Below are positions 1-6,725 of a stretch of 8,495 nt of DNA, in pieces; the first letter of the stretch is position 1; each line of letters begins with the position of its first letter. This stretch comes from Verrucomicrobiales bacterium (GTDB lineage: Bacteria > Verrucomicrobiota > Verrucomicrobiia > Methylacidiphilales > JAAUTS01): positions 1 to 8,495 of the forward strand of contig JAITHY010000240.1 of assembly GCA_031279715.1 (NCBI GenBank). The letters run 5' to 3'. Under the pieces are notes generated by a model that had not been told where the DNA came from, did no database searches, and saw nothing but the letters and a program-made list of their open reading frames with translations. The translations under genes and the position numbers were made by a program.

Positions 1-112
1 ACTCAAGCATGGTTCCGGCAGCGAACAATAACAATGTGCGGAACACGGCACGCGTGCAGCTTCTCTTTGGCACTATCCCTCGACTGTCCCGTGCTGCGCT
101 CGGCCAGGGACC
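1..112. other. Unexplained segment abutting truncated metH
   Basis: This stretch shows no recognisable protein. In the metH frame it holds a stop (TAA at 29-31), and the residues just before the Asp-Val-His-Asp motif do not match MetH, which should read roughly Thr-Val-Lys-Gly there. The reverse strand is open from 112 down to a TGA at 3-5 (about 35 residues), but I do not recognise the peptide. The segment lacks the CGCTGAC word that is dense elsewhere. It could be a contig-end or assembly artefact, the edge of an insertion, or a real rearrangement that cut metH. Confidence 0.5.
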
Positions 113-115
113 GAT

Positions 116-1477
116 GTGCATGACATTGGCAAGAACATCGTCAGCGTGGTGCTGGCGTGCAATAATTACGAGGTTATCGACTTGGGCGTGATGGTGCCGT
201 GCGAGAAAATTCTGGCGGCGGCGCCGGGGGCGGATGTGATTGGGTTGAGTGGATTAATCACGCCGTCGCTGGATGAGATGGCGCGCGTGGCGGCGGAGAT
301 GGAGCGACGGGGGCTGACGCAGCCGCTGTTGGTGGGCGGGGCGACGACCAGCGGCGCGCACACGGCGGTGAAAATCGCCCCGGCGTACAGCGGGGTGGTG
401 TGCCACGCGGTGGATGCCTCGCGGGTGGCCGGGGTGCTGGGCAGTTTGTTGAACCGGGAGACGCGGACGCGGTTTGTCAGCGAGTTGCGGGAGAAGCAGC
501 GGCGGGCGCGGGAGTCGCACGAGCGTCAGCGGCGGGGGCAGACATTGCTCACCATCAGCGAGGCGCGGGCGCGGGCGTTTCGGACGGATTGGGCGGCGGC
601 GGAGATTGCCGCGCCGCCGTTCACGGGCGCGCGGGTGTTGCGGGAGGTCACGGTCAGCGACTTGGCGCCGCTGATTGATTGGTCGCCGTTTTTTCACGCA
701 TGGGAATTGCGCGGGCGGTATCCGCAGATTTTGACGGACGCCACTGTGGGTGAACAGGCGCGGGAGTTGTTCGCCGACGCCCGGGAATTGCTGGGAAAAA
801 TCACGCGGGAGAATTTGTTGAAGCCGGAGGGTGTGTACGGATTTTTTCCCGCCAACAGCGACGGGGATGATCTTAGGTTGTTTGGCGCTGACGGTGAACT
901 CATCCACACGGCGCTGACGTTGCGGCAGCAAATGGACAAGGCGGAGGGGGCGAATTACGCGCTGGCGGATTTCATCGCGCCGCTGACGGCGGGGCGGCGG
1001 GATTGGCTCGGCGCGTTCGCGGTGACATCGGGCGCGGCGGCCGCCTCACTGTCAGCGGAGTTTGAGCGGAGCGGGGATGATTATTCGGCGATTTTGTTGA
1101 AGGCGCTGGCGGACCGGCTGGCGGAGGCGTTTGCGGAATGGCTGCACCGCCGTGTGCGGGAGGAATGGGGTTTTGGCGGGACGGAACGGAGTATTCGCCC
1201 CGCGCCGGGGTATCCGGCCTGCCCTGACCACTCGGAGAAAGTCGGGCTGTTCAGGCTGCTGGAAGTGGAGCGGCAGACCTGCATCCGCCTGACGGAGAAC
1301 ATGGCGATGACGCCGGCCGGCAGCGTCAGCGGCTGGTATTTTGCGCATCCGCAAGCCGGATATTTCGGCGTCGGGCGTGTCGGTCAGGACCAGTGTGAGG
1401 ATTACCGCCGTCGCAAGCAAGCCGCTGACGGTGACTCGGTTGATTTGGACAAATGGTTAAATCCGCTGATGGTGTAG
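116..1477 (+). CDS. metH: Cobalamin-dependent methionine synthase, C-terminal half (5'-truncated)
   Basis: The C-terminal part of MetH, which transfers a methyl group from methyltetrahydrofolate to homocysteine through B12 in the cytoplasm. Homology begins at the Asp codon 113-115, giving D-V-H-D-I-G-K; the His (residue 2) is the lower axial cobalt ligand. The B12 fold continues through NNYEVIDLGVMVPCEKIL and VGGATTSGAHTAVKI (73-87). The AdoMet-activation domain spans about 170-453, with IDWSPFF (187-193), RLAEAFAEWLH (334-344) and the AdoMet-binding RPAPGYPACP (361-370). The homocysteine, folate and cap domains, about two thirds of the roughly 1,200-residue family length, are absent. The GTG at 116 is simply the first possible start in frame and falls inside a conserved motif, so it is unlikely to be the real start. 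Compared with E. coli MetH as I recall it, about 12 residues are missing just before RPAPGYPACP. It is either a fragment created at the window or contig edge, or a pseudogene remnant. Confidence 0.9.
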   Translation: MHDIGKNIVSVVLACNNYEVIDLGVMVPCEKILAAAPGADVIGLSGLITPSLDEMARVAAEMERRGLTQPLLVGGATTSGAHTAVKIAPAYSGVVCHAVDASRVAGVLGSLLNRETRTRFVSELREKQRRARESHERQRRGQTLLTISEARARAFRTDWAAAEIAAPPFTGARVLREVTVSDLAPLIDWSPFFHAWELRGRYPQILTDATVGEQARELFADARELLGKITRENLLKPEGVYGFFPANSDGDDLRLFGADGELIHTALTLRQQMDKAEGANYALADFIAPLTAGRRDWLGAFAVTSGAAAASLSAEFERSGDDYSAILLKALADRLAEAFAEWLHRRVREEWGFGGTERSIRPAPGYPACPDHSEKVGLFRLLEVERQTCIRLTENMAMTPAGSVSGWYFAHPQAGYFGVGRVGQDQCEDYRRRKQAADGDSVDLDKWLNPLMV

Positions 1478-1528
1478 CGCCGGCTTTTTTCGGTGGTGTA
1501 AAATGGATTTGACGTTAAGCTGGCGGCG

Positions 1529-2155
1529 ATGTTGAAAAAAGTGGTCATGGTGGAGGATGACGACGGGTTGCGCGGGGAACTGAAGAAAATCCTTGCGGGC
1601 GCCGCTGACATTCAGTGTCTTGGCGCGTTTCCGACGGGCGAGGCGGCGTTCTCCGCCATTTTGCGCAATCCGCCGGACGTGGTGTTGATGGATATTAAAC
1701 TGCCGGGGATGTGCGGCATTGAGTGCGCGGCGAAATTGAAGCGGAATTTGCCCGGCATTGAAATCGTCATGCTGACGGTGTGCGCGGACGCGGAGAAAAT
1801 TTTCGACGCGCTGAAGGCGGGGGCGAGCGGGTATTTGCTGAAATCCAGCCCGCCGCGGCAAATCTTGCACGCTATTCGTGACGTGTACGGGGGAGGGGCG
1901 CCGTTTTCCAGTCACATTGCGCGGAAAATCACGCAGCATTTTCAAGCGCCGCCGAGGGAGTCCGCGCCGCACAGGAAATTGTCGCCGCGAGAGAGTGAGA
2001 TTTTGGAGCTGCTGGTGACGGGTTGTTTGTACAAGGAAGTGGCTGACCGGCTGGGCATCAGCATCGACACGGTGCGGGAGCATGTGGAGCGGATTTGCCG
2101 GAAGTTGCACGCGAGGAATCGCACGGAGGCGATTGCGAAGCATCTTGGCGGATGA
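1529..2155 (+). CDS. NarL/FixJ-family response regulator (REC + LuxR HTH)
   Basis: A two-component response regulator of 208 residues, the usual length for the family. The receiver domain covers about 3-120, with acidic residues E9, D10 and D11, the phospho-acceptor D55 (in VVLMDIKLPG), switch residue T83 and conserved K105. The C-terminal LuxR-type helix-turn-helix, about 149-205, contains LSPRESEILELL and the recognition segment ADRLGISIDTVREHV. It should bind DNA as a phosphorylated dimer. The ATG at 1529 puts the acidic pocket at the normal distance from the N terminus; no Shine-Dalgarno sequence precedes it, while a TAAAAT at 1499-1504 could be a -10 box without a good -35. It lies 51 bp after metH and converges on a histidine kinase of the matching HisKA_3 type, its likely partner. 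The target genes cannot be read from the sequence. Confidence 0.92.
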   Translation: MLKKVVMVEDDDGLRGELKKILAGAADIQCLGAFPTGEAAFSAILRNPPDVVLMDIKLPGMCGIECAAKLKRNLPGIEIVMLTVCADAEKIFDALKAGASGYLLKSSPPRQILHAIRDVYGGGAPFSSHIARKITQHFQAPPRESAPHRKLSPRESEILELLVTGCLYKEVADRLGISIDTVREHVERICRKLHARNRTEAIAKHLGG

Positions 2156-2185
2156 GTGCCGTTGCTCACCGTCAGCCTCCGTTTT
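2156..2185. other. Convergent intergenic gap with a near-copy of the dispersed word and a T-rich tract
   Basis: The 30 bp between the two convergent stop codons contain TCACCGTCAGCC (2166-2177), which is 11 of 12 to the extended dispersed word (its reverse complement is GGCTGACGGTGA). A T-rich tract starts at 2182 and runs into the end of the kinase gene. A weak stem is possible between GGATGAG (2149-2155) and CTCACC (2165-2170), but it sits well away from the T tract, so I do not call a firm terminator. Confidence 0.4.
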
Positions 2186-3796
2186 TTATTTTTCAAGTGG
2201 AAAGCGAAATCGCAAAACGGTGCCGCTGCCTGTCACACTCTGAAGTTCCATGCTGCCGCCGATGGACTCGACGCGGCGTTTCATGTTGGTCATGCCGTTG
2301 CCGCCTGGCGCGTCGGGCGGGAGGCCGTTGCCACGGTCAGCGACGGTGATTTCCATGGCCGCGCCGTCGCGCCTGACGCCGAGGGTGATTTCACGGGCGC
2401 CGCTGTGCTTGACGGCGTTGTTGACGGCTTCCCGGACGGCCATGCAAATTTGATGACGCATTTCACTGGAGAGCGGGATGGGTTGGTTTTCCGCCGGAAT
2501 TTCCAGACGGCAGAGAATGCCCGCCGGCTCGCAGAGAGATTGCGTCATTTGGCACAGGAATGTGACGAGGGATTCGAGGTTGTCGCGCTCGGGATTAATC
2601 GTCCAAATGGTTTCGTGCAAGGTGGTGACCAGCCGGCGGGTCAAGCCGGCGATTCGTTCAAAATCCTCGCGCGCCATGGCCGGCGATTCGGCGTGCTCCT
2701 TGGCGCGCTCGCTGATCAGGGAGAGATGGGTGAGGCGGGCGCCGAGGTCGTCGTGGATGTCGCGGGTGATGCGGAGGCGCTCTTGGTCGAGGGCGGCGGC
2801 TTGTTTGATTTTGTGAAGGCGGCGCTGGGCGTTGGCGTGAAAGACGCGCCACATCGTCAGCGCAATGACGAGGATGACGGCAAGCGCGGCGATGGTTTGG
2901 AACCAGGTTTTTTGCCACAGGGGTGTGCTGATGGTGAAGGACAGCGTGTGGTCCGGAGCGGCAATGACGCCGAGGGCGTCCAGGGTGGCGATGCGGAGGC
3001 AGTAGTTGCCGACGGGCAGTTGATCATAGGTGGCGTGGAGATAATCGCCGGAGCCGATGCAGTAAATTTCATTCCACTCAAGAGTGAGCAGTTCACCGGC
3101 GCTGACGGCGGGGATGAGGTGGAAATTGGTGTGCCACTCGGTGTGGGCGTCGGGGTCGTCGTCGGTGAGCGCCAGCGCGGGGTGGTCGCGGACGGTGAGG
3201 ATTTTGGCGAGGTCGCGGCGGACACCGTTGGTGCTCCAGCCGGCGGGTTGAGTGGGAGCGGAAAGTTGGAGACGCAAGAGCAGGCGGGGTTCACCGTCAG
3301 CGGTTCCGCCCCAAATTTCCAGTTCGTTGATTAAATAAATGCCCATGGTCTTGGGCGGTCCGGCGGAGGAGAAGCCGACGATGACGTTGTCCGCGCCGGG
3401 GGGCACGGCGAGAGTTTCGCGGCGGTGGGTGAAGGAGGAGCTTTCAAAATCGCCCCGCCAGCCGGGGCTTCTGCCGATGACGGGATATTTCTGGTGTTTG
3501 ACCAGATTGCCCGCGGCATCATAAAAGTTGACGTAAAAGTACATGAAGCAAGTCAACGATGACCAGTCAAGGTCCCAGCCATCGAGTTTGATTTGGTAGC
3601 AGCGAGTGGCGCTGGGGGTGACGGGTTTGAACTTGATGGAGATTCTTTTTACCGTGGAGGAGACGGGCAGCGGCTGGCGGGAGAGGTCGAGAAGTTTGCT
3701 GTCAGCGGTGACTTTTTCAACGATGGACTGAGGCTTGGCCGCCACGGCGGGCAGCAGGAACAGTGCGCTGACGGCGAGTTGGAGCCAATAATTCAT
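2186..3796 (-). CDS. Membrane sensor histidine kinase (Y_Y_Y-like sensor, HisKA_3, HATPase)
   Basis: A sensor kinase of the NarX/DesK type, 536 residues from the ATG at 3796. A TTG at 3811 would add five residues but would put charge-free extra sequence ahead of a normal signal peptide. Positions from the ATG: signal peptide about 1-20 ending AVAA; extracytoplasmic beta-rich region about 21-295, whose last part (LPVGNYCLRIATLDALG, then FTISTPLWQKTWF) resembles the Y_Y_Y domain of hybrid sugar sensors; one membrane helix about 298-320; the dimerisation helix with phospho-acceptor His in DIHDDLGARL (about H348); an N box in REAVNNAVKHS (about 455-465); a G1 box, DRGNGL (about 487); and a G2 box, GGNGMTNM. 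The usual long beta-propeller of Y_Y_Y sensors is missing, replaced by a shorter unidentified beta region. It faces the response regulator tail-to-tail and is divergent from the PEP-CTERM gene. The ligand is unknown; a carbohydrate is a guess from context. Confidence 0.9.
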   Translation of the reverse strand: MNYWLQLAVSALFLLPAVAAKPQSIVEKVTADSKLLDLSRQPLPVSSTVKRISIKFKPVTPSATRCYQIKLDGWDLDWSSLTCFMYFYVNFYDAAGNLVKHQKYPVIGRSPGWRGDFESSSFTHRRETLAVPPGADNVIVGFSSAGPPKTMGIYLINELEIWGGTADGEPRLLLRLQLSAPTQPAGWSTNGVRRDLAKILTVRDHPALALTDDDPDAHTEWHTNFHLIPAVSAGELLTLEWNEIYCIGSGDYLHATYDQLPVGNYCLRIATLDALGVIAAPDHTLSFTISTPLWQKTWFQTIAALAVILVIALTMWRVFHANAQRRLHKIKQAAALDQERLRITRDIHDDLGARLTHLSLISERAKEHAESPAMAREDFERIAGLTRRLVTTLHETIWTINPERDNLESLVTFLCQMTQSLCEPAGILCRLEIPAENQPIPLSSEMRHQICMAVREAVNNAVKHSGAREITLGVRRDGAAMEITVADRGNGLPPDAPGGNGMTNMKRRVESIGGSMELQSVTGSGTVLRFRFPLEK

Positions 3797-3810
3797 AATC
3801 AATGGTGGCA

Positions 3811-3864
3811 AAATCGCACGACGAAGCCATCCCCCGCTTTAGGGGGATAGTGCGGTTGCGATTT
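3811..3864. promoter_or_regulatory. Nested inverted repeat in divergent spacer
   Basis: Two inverted repeats share nearly the same centre. The inner arms are ATCCCCC (3829-3835) and GGGGGAT (3842-3848), with loop GCTTTA. The outer arms are AAATCGCA (3811-3818) and TGCGATTT (3857-3864). All four arms pair perfectly. The element fills most of the 88-bp spacer between the kinase gene and the PEP-CTERM gene. It could be an operator serving both, a cruciform or hairpin in either leader, or a mobile palindromic repeat. The structure is seen directly; the function is inferred. Confidence 0.6.
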
Positions 3865-3884
3865 ATGTTCACAATAGCAATGTT

Positions 3885-5726
3885 ATGAAAACAAGAAAGA
3901 CAATCAAATTGGCCATGTTAATGGGATTCGGAGCGCTGATGGTGACCGTGTTGCCGGCGGTGCGCGCGGCGCAGGTCACGTGGACGGGCGCCTCCGGGGC
4001 TGACGGTAATCTCAACAATACCGATAACACTGGCGGCGCGACGATTGGCGCCGCTGACGATGTGATTTTCAACGCGCCCATCGCCAACGGCTGGGGTGAG
4101 GCCGCGACGCCGGTTACTATTCCCGCCGCCGGAGTGGTTTTGCAGTACATCACGTTTGGAGGCGCGGCGGGTGATTATACCATTGCTACCACCACTGGCG
4201 GGACGCTGGCGCTGACCAGCAATGGTTACATCCGCATCGACAACACTTACGCTGGCAGCGGCACGATGACTGTGGCGGCGCCGCTGTTCTTGCAAGGCTC
4301 CGGAGACACGAATCATTATTTTGTAAATAACTCGGCCAATGGCACGCTGTTAATCACGGGCAACATTAACAATACCACCACCGGACGTCCGTTTTTCCGA
4401 ATGATAGGTTCCAACACCAACGCCAACACCATCAGCGGTAACATTACCAACGCAATTATTATCAAAGAGGGAAATGGCACTTGGAATTTGGACGGCTTCA
4501 TCAACACTGCTGGCGCCAGTCAAGCGGCATGGCTTGGCGGCGGCGTTTTGAATGTCAGCGGCACTTGGAATGTCAATGGCAAAGGATTTCAAACCAGAAC
4601 CAACTCCACCGCCAGCGGCACCTTGGTCGTTAAAGATGACGGGCGCATTTATGGGTTTGGCAATAATGTTAATACCCTGAGTGGTCGCATCATTCTAAAA
4701 GACAACGCGATTATGGAAAGCACCGGTGGCAACATGGCTTTTGGTTTTGACGGAAATACAGGCGCCGATTCAATAAACGCGCCGCTGTATCTTGACATTC
4801 AAGACAACGCCCTGCTCAAAAGCTCGGGCGGCTTTCGTTTTATCGTGGACAATGCGGTTGGCGGCAACGCTGTCAACACGGTTGTGATTGTCAACCAAAC
4901 CGGCGGCATGGTGCAAGCCGCCGCCGGCATTGCCGTCGGCGAACGCTCGCGAGGCTCCGCTTCCAGCGGCACCGGCGTTTATAATTTCAATGGCGGCGTG
5001 TTGATGGTGGGCAATGGCAATATTTACGGCGATTTGACAGGCGGCGGCGTGAACGTGCTCGACAACGGCAAATTTATCTTTAACGGCGGTACTTTGCGCG
5101 CCAGTGCCAACATGTCTTTGAAGCATGACAATACGGGTGACTCAAAAGTCACGGGTTCCATGACTAACGGTCGTTTCATCATCAGCGGCAGCGGCGCGAA
5201 AATTGACACCAACGGTTTCACCGTGAACGTCAGCGGCACACTGGAGCATGACGCCGCGCTCGGCGTGCGCGACGGCGGCTTGTACAAAGTCGGTTCCGGC
5301 ACGCTGACATTGAATAATCTCAACACGTTCACCGGTGACATCAATGTCCACGAAGGTATCCTTGATGTGGCGGCGGCCGGCGGGCTGACGTTCTCATTCG
5401 CTGACGGGGCTGTGACGAACAAGCTGTATGGCGATGGCCTGGCCTTGTTGAACGGCACTTTTGTCATTGACTATTCTCTGGTCTCCGACGCGATTGGCAC
5501 TTGGCAAATCGTGGATCTTCCCGCGGGTTATTATAATTATGGCGCAACCTTCAAAGTCGAGGACTATTTGGGCAACACCTGGGTGAACAACGGCGATTTA
5601 TGGGAATATGACGGATATTCGTTCAGCGAGTTGACCGGTGTTGTGTCGTTGATTCCGGAGCCGTCCGTGGTGGCGCTGCTGGTGACCGGCGCGGCGTTGC
5701 TGGTGGCGTTGCGCCGCCGAAAGTAA
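3885..5726 (+). CDS. PEP-CTERM surface protein with autotransporter-type beta-strand repeats
   Basis: A secreted surface protein of 613 residues. It has an N-terminal signal peptide (about 1-28; KTRKTIK, hydrophobic core, then AVRA), and a long Gly/Asn/Thr-rich beta-helix-like body. One clear autotransporter-associated repeat is at 469-495, containing GSGTLTLNNLNTFTGD and then GILDV. Weaker SGTWNV, SGTLVV and GGTLRA units are scattered earlier. The C terminus is a PEP-CTERM sorting signal: PEP at 591-593, a membrane helix about 595-609, and a basic tail (RRRK). In the known system an exosortase removes this tail and the protein is anchored or released at the surface; no exosortase is in the window. 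There is no outer-membrane barrel, so it is not itself an autotransporter. Its DNA is visibly less GC-rich than the flanking genes, which may reflect Asn/Thr-rich composition or a different origin. No Shine-Dalgarno sequence precedes the ATG. A role in adhesion or extracellular matrix is likely but unproven. Confidence 0.88.
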   Translation: MKTRKTIKLAMLMGFGALMVTVLPAVRAAQVTWTGASGADGNLNNTDNTGGATIGAADDVIFNAPIANGWGEAATPVTIPAAGVVLQYITFGGAAGDYTIATTTGGTLALTSNGYIRIDNTYAGSGTMTVAAPLFLQGSGDTNHYFVNNSANGTLLITGNINNTTTGRPFFRMIGSNTNANTISGNITNAIIIKEGNGTWNLDGFINTAGASQAAWLGGGVLNVSGTWNVNGKGFQTRTNSTASGTLVVKDDGRIYGFGNNVNTLSGRIILKDNAIMESTGGNMAFGFDGNTGADSINAPLYLDIQDNALLKSSGGFRFIVDNAVGGNAVNTVVIVNQTGGMVQAAAGIAVGERSRGSASSGTGVYNFNGGVLMVGNGNIYGDLTGGGVNVLDNGKFIFNGGTLRASANMSLKHDNTGDSKVTGSMTNGRFIISGSGAKIDTNGFTVNVSGTLEHDAALGVRDGGLYKVGSGTLTLNNLNTFTGDINVHEGILDVAAAGGLTFSFADGAVTNKLYGDGLALLNGTFVIDYSLVSDAIGTWQIVDLPAGYYNYGATFKVEDYLGNTWVNNGDLWEYDGYSFSELTGVVSLIPEPSVVALLVTGAALLVALRRRK

Positions 5727-5749
5727 AATGCGGCGCGGTCATGGGGTGC

Positions 5750-5780
5750 TTGACGCGGGACTGTCCGTATGGTTTATAGC
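5750..5780 (+). promoter_or_regulatory. Candidate promoter of the AraC-family gene
   Basis: TTGACG at 5750-5755 matches the sigma-70 -35 box at five of six bases. Either TTTATA (5773-5778, 17-bp spacing) or TATAGC (5775-5780, 19-bp spacing) could be the -10. Transcription would begin only a few bases before, or at, the ATG at 5789, so the message may be leaderless or nearly so. The -35 overlaps the shared word TGACGCGGGA. Confidence 0.45.
5751..5760 (+). repeat. Upstream word TGACGCGGGA, copy 1
   Basis: An exact 10-mer repeated at 6700-6709. With flanks the two copies read GCNTGACGCGGGA. I found no other copy in the window. Each copy lies in the short region before a start codon, here 28 bp before the AraC-family gene and overlapping its likely -35. 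It is a candidate operator for self-regulation by that protein (inference). Confidence 0.5.
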
Positions 5781-5788
5781 AGGCGCTG

Positions 5789-6613
5789 ATGATGACCGCC
5801 CTTGATGATTTGTACATTCTGTATCCGCTTGATTCGATGCCGGTGTTGCCGCTGACGGTGACGGAAATCGGCGCTTCGTGCTGGCCGCTTAATCGTTGCG
5901 CGCAACGCCAGCAGTCCACCATCATGGCGATTGAATGGGTCGTGTCCGGGGAGATGCGGCTGACGCAGGACGGGCGTGTGTCGCGCGTGCGCGGCGGGGA
6001 TGTGTTCGTCCTCAAGTATGGCTCCAGCCACCGCTACGTCACGGTCAGCGACGAAGTCCGGAAAAGATTCATCGGGCTGGGCGGGGAACTGGCGCGGCAG
6101 ATGCTCAAGGATTTGCCGGATTGCCTGACGCCGCTGACGGTGACGCCAGTCAAAAAAATTTTTGACCGTCTTCTGGCGTTGTTCCGTCACCAGACTGATG
6201 ATTGGCAACTGGACGCGGCGGCCTGCGGTTACCGGTTGTGCGCGCAATTGGAGCAAACCGCGCGGCAGAGTGACCGTCAGCGGCGGCATCCGGCGGTGGA
6301 GCAGGCGCTGCGGTTGATTCACTCCCGTGGTTGGCGCCGGGTTTCCGTTCCGTGGCTGGCGGGGCAAACGGGAATCAGCGCGGCGCATTTGACGCGCTTG
6401 TTCCGGATGGAGATGGGTGAGACGCCCGTCGCTTACGCGCGACGGCAGATGGTGGAGCAGGCGAAATTTTTGCTGCTCAACTCGTCGCTGTCGTGCAAGA
6501 GCATCGCGGCGCAGCTGGGTTTTGACGACCCGCTGTATTTCAGCGCGGTGTTCAAGGCGGTGACGGGGGAGCCGCCGTCGTGGTATAAAAGCCGCGGCCT
6601 TGGCGCGCGGTAG
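5789..6613 (+). CDS. AraC-family transcriptional regulator
   Basis: A DNA-binding regulator of 274 residues, typical for AraC proteins with a sensing domain. The N-terminal part (about 15-100) looks like the AraC cupin: a short strand pattern with SGEMRLTQDG, then RGGDVFVLKYGSSHRY, a usual effector pocket. The C-terminal part (about 168-270) has two helix-turn-helix units: VSVPWLAGQTGISAAHLTRL (about 185-204) and CKSIAAQLGFDDPLYFSAVF (about 236-255), followed by KAVTGEPPSWYK, the family signature. The gene lies 62 bp after the PEP-CTERM gene and 112 bp before the glycoside hydrolase on the same strand. AraC proteins placed this way commonly control adjacent sugar-use genes, so the hydrolase is the likely target. 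It has its own plausible promoter and only a weak AGG before the ATG. The effector is unknown. Confidence 0.93.
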   Translation: MMTALDDLYILYPLDSMPVLPLTVTEIGASCWPLNRCAQRQQSTIMAIEWVVSGEMRLTQDGRVSRVRGGDVFVLKYGSSHRYVTVSDEVRKRFIGLGGELARQMLKDLPDCLTPLTVTPVKKIFDRLLALFRHQTDDWQLDAAACGYRLCAQLEQTARQSDRQRRHPAVEQALRLIHSRGWRRVSVPWLAGQTGISAAHLTRLFRMEMGETPVAYARRQMVEQAKFLLLNSSLSCKSIAAQLGFDDPLYFSAVFKAVTGEPPSWYKSRGLGAR

Positions 6614-6633
6614 CGGTGCCGGGCGCATTATTC

Positions 6634-6662
6634 CGCGGGATGAAATCCGCGTGTCGTTTTTT
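6634..6662 (+). terminator. Possible Rho-independent terminator after the AraC-family gene
   Basis: A short stem pairs CGCGG(G)AT (6634-6641, one bulged G) with ATCCGCG (6645-6651) around a three-base loop. It is followed by TGTCG and then six Ts (6657-6662). It begins 20 bp after the AraC-family stop codon. The gap of five bases between stem and T tract makes it weaker than a classical terminator. Confidence 0.4.
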
Positions 6663-6688
6663 CACATGACATTTGATTGAAAAGCCCA

Positions 6689-6716
6689 TTGTTGGCGCGT
6701 GACGCGGGAATAGAAT
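6689..6716 (+). promoter_or_regulatory. Candidate promoter of the glycoside hydrolase gene
   Basis: TAGAAT at 6711-6716 matches the -10 consensus at five of six bases. A weak -35, TTGTTG, lies at 6689-6694 with 16-bp spacing. The shared word TGACGCGGGA fills most of the spacer. A weak -35 with an activator site close by would suit AraC-type activation. The ATG at 6726 is only 9 bases beyond the -10, so the message would be almost leaderless. Confidence 0.4.
6700..6709 (+). repeat. Upstream word TGACGCGGGA, copy 2
   Basis: The second exact copy of the 10-mer at 5751-5760, here 16 bp before the hydrolase start codon and one base before the likely -10 box. Having it in both upstream regions suggests that one regulator recognises both. 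Confidence 0.5.
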
Positions 6717-6725
6717 GATTACCTT

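Noticed and set aside
9..191. Short forward open frame at the window start
   Set aside because: It overlaps metH in another frame, and its peptide shows no family features.
254..931. Reverse open frame of 225 codons
   Set aside because: It is antisense to metH, Arg/Pro-rich and without recognisable motifs.
1464..1491. Possible terminator after metH
   Set aside because: A run of six Ts follows GCCGGC, but the only stem is four base pairs (CGCT with AGCG) and includes the stop codon region. Too weak to call.
2156..3334. Forward open frame of 392 codons
   Set aside because: It is antisense to the histidine kinase, whose domains are unmistakable. Its Gly/Asp/Val-rich product is a shadow translation.
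3797..3884. Sigma-70 promoters for the kinase and PEP-CTERM genes
   Set aside because: TATGTT (3864-3869) and nearby A/T-rich words could be -10 boxes, but no convincing -35 is found at the right spacing on either strand.
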